From: Gemmatimonadota bacterium
Lineage (GTDB): Bacteria > Gemmatimonadota > Gemmatimonadetes > Longimicrobiales > Gaopeijiaceae
Assembly: GCA_022822325.1 (NCBI GenBank)
Contig: JAJEBW010000030.1
Coordinates: 1-43,578 of the forward strand
DNA: 43,578 nt
Reading direction: 5' to 3'
Part shown: positions 25,146-33,163 of the stretch, in pieces
How the letters are laid out: each line of letters opens with the position of its first letter
How positions within the stretch are numbered: the stretch's first letter is position 1
Translations under genes and position numbers: made by a program
Notes under the pieces: generated by a model
What the model saw: only the letters and a program-made list of their open reading frames with translations
Databases searched by the model: none
Told to the model about the DNA's origin: nothing

Positions 25146-27940
25146 TCGATCGTCGTCGCGGGGTGGTGCTCCTGGTCTATCTGGCGCTCCTGGGCGCATC
25201 GCACCTGGCGCGGATGGCACGGCCGGAGGAGGGGCCGAGGCCGGGACAGAGATCCCTGGTCGTCGCGGGTTGGCCCGAGGCGCGGGATGGCGTGCGCATC
25301 GCCTGGCGCGAGTGGGAACCCGGGAACGAAGGCGCGGACCGCTCGCCAACGGCCCCCGGCCCCCCGGCAGCCCCCGGACCAACACCGGGCGGCATCGGCC
25401 ACCGACCCCTGAACCGCGACACGGCCCTGGCCCTCCCCGAGCCGGCCGCACCGACCCCGCCGGCAGAGAGCGGCGGCAACGCCGGTCAGCGGTCCGAACC
25501 GGTCCTCCTCCTCCACGGCAGCCCCGGATCGGGGTCGGCGTTTCGGGGACTGGGAGCTCTTCTCGGCAACGAACGCCGCGCCATCGCCCCCGATCTGCCC
25601 GGCTTCGGCGGATCCAGCCCCAGGGTCCGCGACTACTCGATTCGCGCGCACGCCCGCATGACCCTTCAGCTTCTCGATTCTCTCGAGGTGGAACGCGCGC
25701 ATCTGGTCGGCTTCTCGATGGGCGGAGGGGTTGCGCTCGAACTCTACCGCGCCGCGCCGGACCGGATCGCATCGATCACCCTTCTGTCGGCGATCGGCGT
25801 CCAGGAACACGAGCTCCTCGGCGAGTACCACCTCAATCACGCGATCCACGGTCTGCAACTGCTCTGCGTCCGCTTCCTGCGCGATCTGGTCCCCCACTTC
25901 GGCGCTCTCGACGACGCCTTCCCCGGCCTCTCCTACGCGCGCAACTTCTTCGATACCGACCAGCGCCCGCTGCGCGGAGTGCTGCGGGGCCAACCGGGCC
26001 CCATGCTGATCGTCCAGGGGACTCGCGACCCCCTCGTCCCCCCCGCCGCCGCCCGCGAGCATCACCGCATCGTGCCCCAGGCCGAACTGGTCATGCTCGA
26101 CGGCGACCACTTCATGACCTTTCGGGAACCCGAGCGGATCGAAGCGCCGATCGCCTCCTTCCTGGAACGGGTCGAGACCGGCGCGGCCACCCTGCGCGCC
26201 ACCGCCGACGCCGCGCGGATCCGGGCTGCCGAGCCACCCTTCACCCACTTCCCAACCCCACCGGTCACCGGCTTCGCCCTCGCCCTGGCGCTGGCGCTGA
26301 TCGTTCTGGCCACCTTCGTCAGCGAAGACCTCGCTCTGATCGGCGCCGGGCTGCTCATCGCGCGCGGCTCGCTCCCCTGGGCGCCGGGACTGGGAGCCGC
26401 CTTTGCGGGAATCGTGGCCGGCGACCTTCTCCTCTATCTCGGGGCGCGGCTGGTCGGCCGGCCCTTCGCGACCCTGCCGCCATTTCGCTGGCTGATTCGG
26501 CCGCGCCAACTCGTCCGCACGCTGCGATGGGTCCGCGGCCGCGGCGCGACGCTGATCCTGGCCAGCCGCTTCGTGCCGGGAACCCGTCTGCCCACCTGCG
26601 TCGCGGCCGGGATCGCGCGCATGCCGCTTCCCCTCTTCGCCCTCTGGATTCTGGTCGCGGCGGCCCTCTGGACTCCGCTCCTGGTCGGCGCCAGCGCCCT
26701 CTTCGGGAGCGCCCTCGCCGAGCACTTCGAGTCCTTTCGGGGTCGCACAATCTCCTGGCTCATCGTCTGCGCCCTCCTGACCCTCCTCGCCGTGCGCCTC
26801 GGAATCGCGCTGCTGGACCGGCAGGGACGACTTCGCCTCCTCGCGCGGGCGGGCCGGCTCCGGCGCTGGGAGTTCTGGCCGGCATGGATCATCCAGCTTC
26901 CGGTCGTGGCGTGGGTTCTTCTCCTCGGGCTGCGCCACCGTTCCTTCACGGTCTTCACCGCCGCCAACCCGTCCTTTCCCGACGGCGGCTTCGTGGGCGA
27001 ATCCAAATCGGAGATCCTGGCGATGATCGGCGCGCGGGAGCGCGTGGCCCGCACGGTCGCGGTCGAACCGGGCGAGGAGGTGGACGCCGGGGCGCTGGCC
27101 GCGCGGGTCGGAGGACTTCCCGTGGTCGTCAAGCCGGATGTGGGGGAGCGGGGGGCGGGGGTGGAGATCGCGCGAACGCTCGCCGCGCTGGAGAAGCGGC
27201 TGGCCGAGGCCGCCGGCAGGACACTCGTGCAGGAACATGTGGCGGGCGAGGAGCTGGGCGTCTTCCACATCCGTCTTCCCGGCGAGGCCCAAGGCCAAAT
27301 CTTCGGGATCACCGAAAAGCGCCAACCGGTCGTCGCCGGAGATGGCAAACGCACCCTCGGCGAACTTGTCCTGGCCGACCGCCGCCTTCGCTGCCAGCGC
27401 CGGGTCTTCGCGCGCCAACTCGGCGTTGCTCTGGACCGCATTCCCGAATCCGGCGAACCGGTCATCCTGGAGGAACGCGGCAACCACTGTCACGGCTGCG
27501 AGTTCCGCGACGGCTCCCGCCTCGAGACCCCCGCCCTCGCCGAAGCCATCGACCGGATCAGCCGCACCGTCCCCGGCTTTCACTTCGGCCGCTACGACAT
27601 CCGCGGCGACACCATGGAAGAGATCCGGGCCGGACGCTTCCTCGTCATCGAGCTCAATGGGGTCTCCTCCGAAGCCACCCACATCTACGACCCCTCCAAC
27701 TCGCTCCTCGCCGCGTGGCGCACTCTCTTCCGCCAGTGGGAGCTCGCCTTTCGCATCGGCGCCGCCAACCGCCGCCTCGGAGCCCGCCCGGCGCGACTCT
27801 TCCCCTTCCTGGCCCGAGTCGCCGGACACCTTCGCCGCCCATCCCCCGACCGCCCCTGGACAGCCCCCGCCGGGCATTCGGGCGCCGCCGCATCCGCGCC
27901 GGACCGCAAGACTCTGGACAACCGGGGCCGTGGAACCTAG
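25142..27940 (+). CDS. Three-domain fusion: alpha/beta hydrolase, DedA/VTT membrane domain, ATP-grasp ligase
   Basis: A 932-residue protein starting at GTG 25142, overlapping the preceding stop. Residues 8-20 form a membrane anchor. A Pro-rich insertion (residues about 60-120) precedes an alpha/beta hydrolase with LLLHGSPGSG, nucleophile S192 in GFSMGG, acid D296 (GTRDPLVPP) and H323 (GDHFM). Residues about 380-560 are a DedA/VTT domain (EDLALIGAGLLIARG, GIVAGDLLLYLGARL, SRFVPGTRLPT). The final 330 residues are an ATP-grasp domain (TAANPSFPDGGFVGESKSE, VVVKPDVGERGAGVEI, LVIELNGVSSEATHI). Fusions of the parts are individually known as neighbours; all three in one chain, behind an ornithine-lipid pair, suggests lipid or cell-envelope modification. 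The exact substrate is unknown. No frameshift or stop interrupts it. Confidence 0.85.
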   Translation: MIDRRRGVVLLVYLALLGASHLARMARPEEGPRPGQRSLVVAGWPEARDGVRIAWREWEPGNEGADRSPTAPGPPAAPGPTPGGIGHRPLNRDTALALPEPAAPTPPAESGGNAGQRSEPVLLLHGSPGSGSAFRGLGALLGNERRAIAPDLPGFGGSSPRVRDYSIRAHARMTLQLLDSLEVERAHLVGFSMGGGVALELYRAAPDRIASITLLSAIGVQEHELLGEYHLNHAIHGLQLLCVRFLRDLVPHFGALDDAFPGLSYARNFFDTDQRPLRGVLRGQPGPMLIVQGTRDPLVPPAAAREHHRIVPQAELVMLDGDHFMTFREPERIEAPIASFLERVETGAATLRATADAARIRAAEPPFTHFPTPPVTGFALALALALIVLATFVSEDLALIGAGLLIARGSLPWAPGLGAAFAGIVAGDLLLYLGARLVGRPFATLPPFRWLIRPRQLVRTLRWVRGRGATLILASRFVPGTRLPTCVAAGIARMPLPLFALWILVAAALWTPLLVGASALFGSALAEHFESFRGRTISWLIVCALLTLLAVRLGIALLDRQGRLRLLARAGRLRRWEFWPAWIIQLPVVAWVLLLGLRHRSFTVFTAANPSFPDGGFVGESKSEILAMIGARERVARTVAVEPGEEVDAGALAARVGGLPVVVKPDVGERGAGVEIARTLAALEKRLAEAAGRTLVQEHVAGEELGVFHIRLPGEAQGQIFGITEKRQPVVAGDGKRTLGELVLADRRLRCQRRVFARQLGVALDRIPESGEPVILEERGNHCHGCEFRDGSRLETPALAEAIDRISRTVPGFHFGRYDIRGDTMEEIRAGRFLVIELNGVSSEATHIYDPSNSLLAAWRTLFRQWELAFRIGAANRRLGARPARLFPFLARVAGHLRRPSPDRPWTAPAGHSGAAASAPDRKTLDNRGRGT

Positions 27941-28074
27941 CTTGCCCCTTCCTCGTAGCATCGACCCGAAACTGCGGAATCGGCCCGCGACCGGAGTTCG
28001 GCCCGCGAACAGAGCCTTCAACCTTCGGCGCCCCGGCGGCGCACGGCAATTCACCCAGGGAGCACAAGACACAG

Positions 28075-28515
28075 ATGAGCGGACAGAACGGAACCCGGAT
28101 CAGGGTCACGTTGCGTTGGGTGCAGATCCTCGACGATCTGGAGCCCTTCTTCAAGGACAAGGGAGAGTTCGTCTTCTGGGCAAAGGTCTGGACGAACAAC
28201 GGCGGCGGTCGGAGCCAGGAGACCCGGCTCCCCCCCGAGGGCCACTACCCCATCTCCGACCATCCCCGCTGGAACCGGCTCAAGGACCTCGACAAGGTTC
28301 TCTTCGAGGGCGAGGTCACCGATCACCTCGCGATCGAGCTGCGCGGCGAGGAGCTCGACCAGTGGACCGGAAACGACGAGCTCGAGTTCTACACCCGCAC
28401 CTTCACCGGCCCCATCGCCGACCATATCGGCGTCGTGCGTCCGGGCGACGAGGGCAAGGACGACCCCGAAAACCTCTCCAACTGGCGGATCAGCTACGAG
28501 ATCGAGGTGGCGTAG
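28075..28515 (+). CDS. Conserved beta-rich hypothetical protein
   Basis: A 146-residue cytosolic protein from ATG 28075 (GGGAG upstream). There is no signal peptide or membrane span. It begins with TRIRVTLRWVQILDDLEPF and has strands around GEFVFWAKVWTN, LFEGEVTDHLAIELRG and LEFYTRTFTGP, and an end ISYEIEVA, giving the impression of a C2-like beta-sandwich. I do not recognise the family. The 134 bp before it separate it from the fusion gene, so it is probably its own transcription unit. GC and codon pattern match the neighbours. Confidence 0.7.
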   Translation: MSGQNGTRIRVTLRWVQILDDLEPFFKDKGEFVFWAKVWTNNGGGRSQETRLPPEGHYPISDHPRWNRLKDLDKVLFEGEVTDHLAIELRGEELDQWTGNDELEFYTRTFTGPIADHIGVVRPGDEGKDDPENLSNWRISYEIEVA

Positions 28516-28888
28516 GAGCCTTGTCCGGCGACGCTGGCGGGCGCCTGTCCGCTGCCAGGGCCGGAAGATGGAGGGGGGTTGGCGGGAATGAGGGCGGCGC
28601 GGGCGGTTTCGGCGCGGTTCCGAGCGCGTAAGCGGCCTCCTCATGGGCGCGGCGGCGGGAGGCCAGGCGGCTGACGCCGGACTGGCAAAGTCAGGTGCGG
28701 CGGCCGGATGGCCCACCGGCTGGGCGATGGCGCTCACGAGGGCGTTCCTGAACCGATACCAACCGGGTGAGCCGCACCGCGCATTGGACCCGCACCGACA
28801 AGTCGCGGCGCGGCGAGTCATTGAGCAGACACCACCCCGCACCCCCGGCGGTTGCGCGAACGGTTGGCAAGGGGTCCAACCAGTCGGC
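28516..28888. other. Gene-free GC-rich region
   Basis: About 370 bp without a supportable gene between the hypothetical protein and the sufE-side tandem repeat. Frames that remain open here are low-complexity and lack a ribosome binding site. No tRNA fold, terminator or promoter could be recognised. A GGAAGATGG stretch near 28564 was checked as a possible selenocysteine-tRNA start and does not fold as one. Confidence 0.5.
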
Positions 28889-29048
28889 GACCCTCCACTC
28901 GGCGACAAATCAGCTGCGCCCGCGGGCCCCCGCTGGGCGGGGCCCTATCCAGCCAACGACCCTCCACTCGGCGACAAATCGGCTGCGCCCGTGGCCCCCG
29001 CTGGGCGGGGCCCTATCCAGCCAACGACACGGCCACTCGGCGAATCTT
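28889..29048 (-). repeat. 69/68-bp tandem repeat derived from the 3' end of sufE
   Basis: GACCCTCCACTCGGCGACAAATC begins at 28889 and again at 28958; the 69-bp and 68-bp units end in TATCCAGCCAAC. A partial third unit (29026 onward) is the last ten codons of sufE itself. On the minus strand each unit therefore ends SGGSLAG-stop-like, as sufE ends VAVSLAG-stop. Each unit contains a G/C-rich hairpin (GGCCCCGC...GCGGGGGCC). Confidence 0.75.
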
Positions 29049-29423
29049 CTTCACCATCGAATAGAAGCCGTTGCGGCGGTTCGGGCTGAGCGCCTCGCCC
29101 AGCCTGAGTCGTTCGAAGATGTCCGAAAGATCGATCGCGAGCGCGTCGTCCGGGGCCTCTCCATTGTAGACCTCCGCCAGGATCGCGAAGAGCCCCTTCA
29201 CGATGATCGACTCCGAGTCCCCCACAAAGTGGAGCCGCGGCGGATCGCCCTCCACGGCGCCCGCCAGCCAGGCCGGGCTCATGCAGCCGCGCACCTGGTT
29301 CTCCTCCGTTCGGAGCGCAGGATCCATCGCGGGCAGGCGCTTCCCCAACTGGATGATGTAGTGGTAGCGCAGCGTCCGGTCGGAGAGAGCGTTGAGCCGC
29401 CTTTCGAGCTGTTCAATCGTCAC
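29013..29423 (-). CDS. sufE: SufE family Fe-S cluster assembly sulfur acceptor
   Basis: A 136-residue protein. GTG 29423 with GGAAGG nine bases upstream is the best start (VTIEQLERRLNALSD). The catalytic cysteine C47 lies in the family motif VRGCMSPAWL, followed by HFVGDSESIIVKGLFAIL and LRLGEALSPNRRNGFYSMV, standard for SufE/CsdE. SufE takes persulfide sulfur from SufS and passes it to the SufBCD scaffold. No suf genes are adjacent. It is divergent from the radical SAM gene, which needs an Fe-S cluster. Its stop codon lies inside a tandem repeat. Confidence 0.92.
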   Translation of the reverse strand: MTIEQLERRLNALSDRTLRYHYIIQLGKRLPAMDPALRTEENQVRGCMSPAWLAGAVEGDPPRLHFVGDSESIIVKGLFAILAEVYNGEAPDDALAIDLSDIFERLRLGEALSPNRRNGFYSMVKKIRRVAVSLAG

Positions 29424-29471
29424 GCTGATGCGCCTTCCCTGGGTGTTTCCGACGATCCGGGTTCCGAAAAC

Positions 29472-29503
29472 TTGACATTGGCCGAAGAAACACCGAATAT
29501 GGT
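29472..29503 (+). promoter_or_regulatory. Candidate promoter of the radical SAM gene
   Basis: A perfect TTGACA (29472-29477) is followed 17 bp later by GAATAT (29495-29500). The -10 match is weak. The start codon at 29507 follows directly, so a transcript from here would be almost leaderless. Confidence 0.4.
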
Positions 29504-29506
29504 TGC

Positions 29507-30676
29507 ATGCCAACCGCCAACTCCACCCGGCCCTCCCCCGGCGCCGCCCACCGCCGCCGCGACGCCGACGACCGCGCCGCCGCTTCCCGGCCGCAATCCG
29601 GGCGCACCCTGCCACTCGCCGCACCGCTCCGGCTCAGGGGCCGAGGGATAGCTTACAATCCTCCGAACCGCTTTGAAACGGTTCACCTGGAGCCGGAACC
29701 CGCGGAGGCGGCGGCTGCCGCGGCGCCAAAGACCGAGTTTCTCGCCGACCGGACGCGGACGGCGCTCGCGCGCAACGACAGCCCCGACGTGGCCTTCAAT
29801 CTCTCCGTCAATCCCTATCGCGGGTGCGAGCACGGGTGCGTTTACTGCTACGCCCGCCCCACGCACGAGTATCTGGGGTTCTCCTCCGGGCTGGATTTCG
29901 AGCGCAGAATTCTGGTGAAGGAGCGCGCCCCGGAGCTGCTTCGCGCCGCCCTGGCCAAGCCCTCCTGGCGCCCGCAGGTGGTGGGCATGTCCGGGGTCAC
30001 CGATCCCTACCAGCCGGTGGAGCGGCGACTGCGGATTACGCGCGGGTGCATCGCGGCGTTGCGGGATTTCCGCAATCCGGTCGCAATCATCACGAAGAAT
30101 CACCTCGTTACGCGCGACATCGACCTCCTCGCCGATCTCGCGAAGGTGCGGGCCGCTCACGTATCGGTGTCGGTGACCACGCTGCGCAACGATCTGCAGC
30201 GCGTCATGGAACCGCGGACCTCGGTGCCGGCGCGGCGTCTGGCGGCGATTCGCGCGTTGGCCGGGGCGGGCGTTCCGGTGGGCGTCTTCGTGGCGCCGGT
30301 CATTCCCGGGCTCACCGACGAAGAGATTCCCGCCATCATCGCCGCAGCGGCCGATGCCGGCGCCCGCTACGCCTGTTTCCTCCTCCTCCGCCTCCCCGAG
30401 GGGGTCGCCGAGCACTTCGTTCAGTGGCTCGATCTTGCGTTGCCCGAACGAAAGGACCGGATTCTGGCCCGGATCCGCGATGTGCGCGGCGGCAAGCTCA
30501 ATCAGGGTGGCTTCCACCGCCGGTTCCGGGGCCAGGGGGTCTACGCCGAACATATCCGCGTCCTCTTTCGCACCTCGGTTCGCCGCGCCGGACTCGATCT
30601 TGCCCCGCCCCCTCTCTCCACCGCCGCATTTCGTCCCGGCGGCGGGGTGCAGCGAACGCTGGAGCTGGATCCGTGA
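29507..30676 (+). CDS. PA0069-family radical SAM protein
   Basis: A 389-residue protein. The radical-SAM cluster cysteines C107, C111 and C114 lie in NPYRGCEHGCVYCYARP, the PA0069/Rv2578c-type signature. Downstream blocks VVGMSGVTDPYQPVERRL, ITKNHLVTRDIDLL and NQGGFHRRFRGQG also fit. The function of this family is unknown, although it is often annotated as a DNA-repair-photolyase-like (SplB-like) protein, without evidence. Residues 1-75 are a variable Arg/Pro/Ala-rich extension. It is divergent from sufE with an 83-bp shared region. Confidence 0.9.
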   Translation: MPTANSTRPSPGAAHRRRDADDRAAASRPQSGRTLPLAAPLRLRGRGIAYNPPNRFETVHLEPEPAEAAAAAAPKTEFLADRTRTALARNDSPDVAFNLSVNPYRGCEHGCVYCYARPTHEYLGFSSGLDFERRILVKERAPELLRAALAKPSWRPQVVGMSGVTDPYQPVERRLRITRGCIAALRDFRNPVAIITKNHLVTRDIDLLADLAKVRAAHVSVSVTTLRNDLQRVMEPRTSVPARRLAAIRALAGAGVPVGVFVAPVIPGLTDEEIPAIIAAAADAGARYACFLLLRLPEGVAEHFVQWLDLALPERKDRILARIRDVRGGKLNQGGFHRRFRGQGVYAEHIRVLFRTSVRRAGLDLAPPPLSTAAFRPGGGVQRTLELDP

Positions 30677-30807
30677 GGGCGCGAAGGTCGGAAGCGGCGC
30701 GGGGCCCGGCGGCGACGCGTCCGCGAGCGGCGGCCATTCCTCGAGGAACCCGCTCGCCCGGTCGGCGCCCCGAGGACTTCGCGCGGCCGGTCCCCGAGCG
30801 ATCGGGA

Positions 30808-31341
30808 CTACATCCGGCTGAGCAGGTAGGTGTAGGCGGCGACGGCCTCGACCTGTTCGTCGGTGAGCGGCAAGCCCGCCCGGGGAAGCATCGCGCCCGG
30901 GTGCTCGATCGGCTGCGGCACGCCGGTCTTCACCAGCTCCACGATCGACGAATACTCGCCATCGACGTTGATCCAGGTGTCGTCGGTCAGGTCGGGGGCC
31001 AGGGGGCCGCCGGTGCCTTCGTTGGTGTGGCAGGTGAAGCAGATGCCGCCGCCGACGAAGAGTTCCCGCCCCTCCTCCACCATCTCGACCGTCACGCCCT
31101 CGGGCAGGAGCGCGGGATCGATCGCCAGGGGGGCCATGGCCGGGGTCTCGGCGGTGGTTTCCGTCGCGGCCGACCCGGCGTCGCCGCCTGTCGGGGCCTC
31201 GTTGCCGGCGTCGCCGCCGCCGCAACCGGCCAGGAGGGCGAGGGCCGAGGCAAGAGGAAGAAATCCCGGAGTGCCGGTCATCGGGGCCTGGGTCGCTGGG
31301 GCCTGGGTCATCGCGGTTCGTCTCGCTGGAGCGTGTCTCAT
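30808..31341 (-). CDS. Class I cytochrome c lipoprotein
   Basis: A 177-residue exported lipoprotein. ATG 31341 gives a basic N-terminus (MRHAPARR) and lipobox LAG-C40; ATGs at 31311 and 31281 are alternatives but leave little positive charge. A Thr/Ala/Gly-rich linker (residues 41-70) follows. One haem motif C101-FTC-H105 and a possible Met axial ligand in PGAMLPRAGLPL indicate a small cytochrome c anchored in the membrane, facing the periplasm. Residues 11-22 are encoded by a 15-bp repeat (TQAPATQAPMT). It is divergent from the FprA-like gene. The neighbouring 30677-30807 region carries no gene I can support. Confidence 0.85.
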   Translation of the reverse strand: MRHAPARRTAMTQAPATQAPMTGTPGFLPLASALALLAGCGGGDAGNEAPTGGDAGSAATETTAETPAMAPLAIDPALLPEGVTVEMVEEGRELFVGGGICFTCHTNEGTGGPLAPDLTDDTWINVDGEYSSIVELVKTGVPQPIEHPGAMLPRAGLPLTDEQVEAVAAYTYLLSRM

Positions 31342-31450
31342 GGGGCATCCCGCCGTGAGCCATCGCGATCTTGCAACCCGGTTGGTTGCCCGAGCGGACG
31401 GCGTGAGGGGTGAGGTTAGACTTGATGCTTCATTTCTGATTGGAGGGTTC

Positions 31451-31525
31451 ATGGAAGGTCGCCGGACTCCGCACGAACGGTCAACCACAACGCATGACGC
31501 TGCCCGGGATTTCTCCAGCCGATGA
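31451..31525 (+). CDS. Possible 24-residue leader peptide of the FprA-like gene
   Basis: A small frame from ATG 31451 with a strong GGAGGG ribosome site 4-9 bases upstream runs 24 codons and ends in TGA 31523-31525, which overlaps the ATG of the next gene at 31522 (ATGA). The following gene itself has no obvious ribosome site. Translational coupling is therefore plausible. The peptide (MEGRRTPHERSTTTHDAARDFSSR) has no recognisable function. Confidence 0.4.
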   Translation: MEGRRTPHERSTTTHDAARDFSSR

Positions 31526-33138
31526 CGGAAACAGCCCCAAGGGTCGCCATCGTCGGCGCCGGTCCCGCCGGATTCTACGCCGCGGAGGCACTGCTGAAGG
31601 GAAGCGACGCCATCCGGATCGACCTGATCAACCGCATGCCGGCTCCCTTCGGGCTGGTGCGCGACGGGGTGGCCCCGGATCACCAGGCGATCAAGTCGGT
31701 GGCGCGCGTCTATGAACGGATCCTGGCCCGCGCCCGGGTCCGCTACTTCGGCAATGTGGCGCTCGGCCGCGACCTGGAAATCGCGGAGCTGCGCAGCCGC
31801 TACGATCAGATCGTCCACGCGGTGGGTGCGCAGAGCGATCGGCGGCTCGGCATCCCCGGCGAGGATCTGCGGGGCAGCCACGGCGCCTTCGACTTCGTCG
31901 GCTGGTACAATGGTCACCCGGATTTTCGCGACCGCTCCTTCGATCTGGATTGCGAAGAGGTCGTGGTCGTCGGCAATGGGAATGTGGCGATCGATGTGGC
32001 CCGGATCCTGGTTCATTCGCCCGAGCGGCTGGCCGGGACCGACATCGCCGATCATGCGTTGGCCGCCTTGCGCCGCAGCAGGGTGCGACGCGTCACGCTG
32101 CTCGGCCGACGGGGTCCGGCGCAGGCATCGTTCACCAACCCGGAGCTGCGCGAGTTCGGGCGGCTGGAGGGGGTCGTCGCGGTGGCGAAGGCGCGGGAGC
32201 TGGAGCTGGACCCGGCGAGCGCGTCCGCATTGGCGGAAAATCCGGTGAAGAAGCGCAATGTGGCCACCCTGCGCCAGTACGCGGCGAATGGGGAGTGCGG
32301 CCATGGCGAAGACGAGTCCGGTTCGCGGCGGCGGGCGCGACGCTCCGGAGACGATCGTCCGGGCCGGGCCTCCGCCGGCGGCGCCGCCTGCCCCCCGGTA
32401 AGCGGTGAGCGCGTGGTGCGGTTCCGCTTTCTGGTCTCGCCGCTTGAGTTGCTCGGCGAGGGTGGCCGCGTGGCGGGGGTGAGGGTCGAGCGCAACCGGC
32501 TGGTCCGGCAACCCGACGGATACATGCGCGCCGTGGGAACCGGCGAGAAGCAGGTCATTCCGTGCGGGATGGTGATCCGGTCGGTCGGCTACCGGGGCGC
32601 GCCGCTCGCGGGCGTACCCTTCGACGAGCGGCGCGGGATCGTTCCGAACGAGGGGGGCCGGGTGGTGCGGAGCGACGGCAGCGGCGCGGTCGCGCCGGGA
32701 GAAGTCGTGGCGGGGGAATACGTGGTCGGATGGGCGAAGAGGGGGCCGTCGGGGGTCATCGGAACGAACAAGGCCGATGCCGCGGCGACGGTGGCGCTGA
32801 TGCGCGAGGATCTGGAGGCGGGGGTTCGGGCGGGGGGAGGCGGAGGCCGCGCGGCCAGCGACTCGGCGCTCGCTGGCGAAAGGGATCGTGCGGACCCGGA
32901 GGGCGGCGAGGAGATGCCCGCGGACGGAAGGGGTCGCGCGGCGTCGGCCCGTGCGGGGGACCGGGGGGCGGCGCGGGGCGATCTGGCCGATCTGTTGCGG
33001 GATCGCGCCGTGCGATGGGTGGATGCGGAGGGGTGGCGGCGGATCGACGCCCACGAAAGGGCGCGGGGCGAGGCGGAGGGGCGGCCGCGCGTCAAGCTCA
33101 CGACGGTCGCGGAGATGCTGCAGGTGGCGGGCGTCTGA
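31522..33138 (+). CDS. FprA-type ferredoxin/adrenodoxin-NADP reductase-like flavoprotein
   Basis: A 538-residue cytosolic flavoprotein. Residues 7-19 hold the FAD loop VAIVGAGPAGFYA; RMPAPFGLVRDGVAPDH and VGNGNVAIDVARIL (NADP loop) follow. The block GWAKRGPSGVIGTNKADA near residue 412 is diagnostic of the FprA/adrenodoxin-reductase group, which passes electrons between NADPH and ferredoxin. Two low-complexity Arg/Gly/Asp-rich insertions, at about 32287-32412 and 32820-32985, occur in an otherwise conserved fold; homologues are shorter, about 450-470 residues. Neighbours include a radical SAM enzyme, sufE and feoB, all of which fit an iron-sulfur and reductant theme. Confidence 0.9.
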   Translation: MTETAPRVAIVGAGPAGFYAAEALLKGSDAIRIDLINRMPAPFGLVRDGVAPDHQAIKSVARVYERILARARVRYFGNVALGRDLEIAELRSRYDQIVHAVGAQSDRRLGIPGEDLRGSHGAFDFVGWYNGHPDFRDRSFDLDCEEVVVVGNGNVAIDVARILVHSPERLAGTDIADHALAALRRSRVRRVTLLGRRGPAQASFTNPELREFGRLEGVVAVAKARELELDPASASALAENPVKKRNVATLRQYAANGECGHGEDESGSRRRARRSGDDRPGRASAGGAACPPVSGERVVRFRFLVSPLELLGEGGRVAGVRVERNRLVRQPDGYMRAVGTGEKQVIPCGMVIRSVGYRGAPLAGVPFDERRGIVPNEGGRVVRSDGSGAVAPGEVVAGEYVVGWAKRGPSGVIGTNKADAAATVALMREDLEAGVRAGGGGGRAASDSALAGERDRADPEGGEEMPADGRGRAASARAGDRGAARGDLADLLRDRAVRWVDAEGWRRIDAHERARGEAEGRPRVKLTTVAEMLQVAGV

Positions 33139-33163
33139 CTCGCGGCGGAGGAGTGGAATGGAA

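Noticed and set aside
28564..28650. Possible selenocysteine tRNA (GGAAGATGG start)
   Set aside because: No TCA anticodon arm, no T-arm GTTCGA and no matching acceptor stem found.
28643..29089. Open frames through the sufE-side repeats
   Set aside because: They are made of the tandem repeat and have no start signal or conserved sequence.
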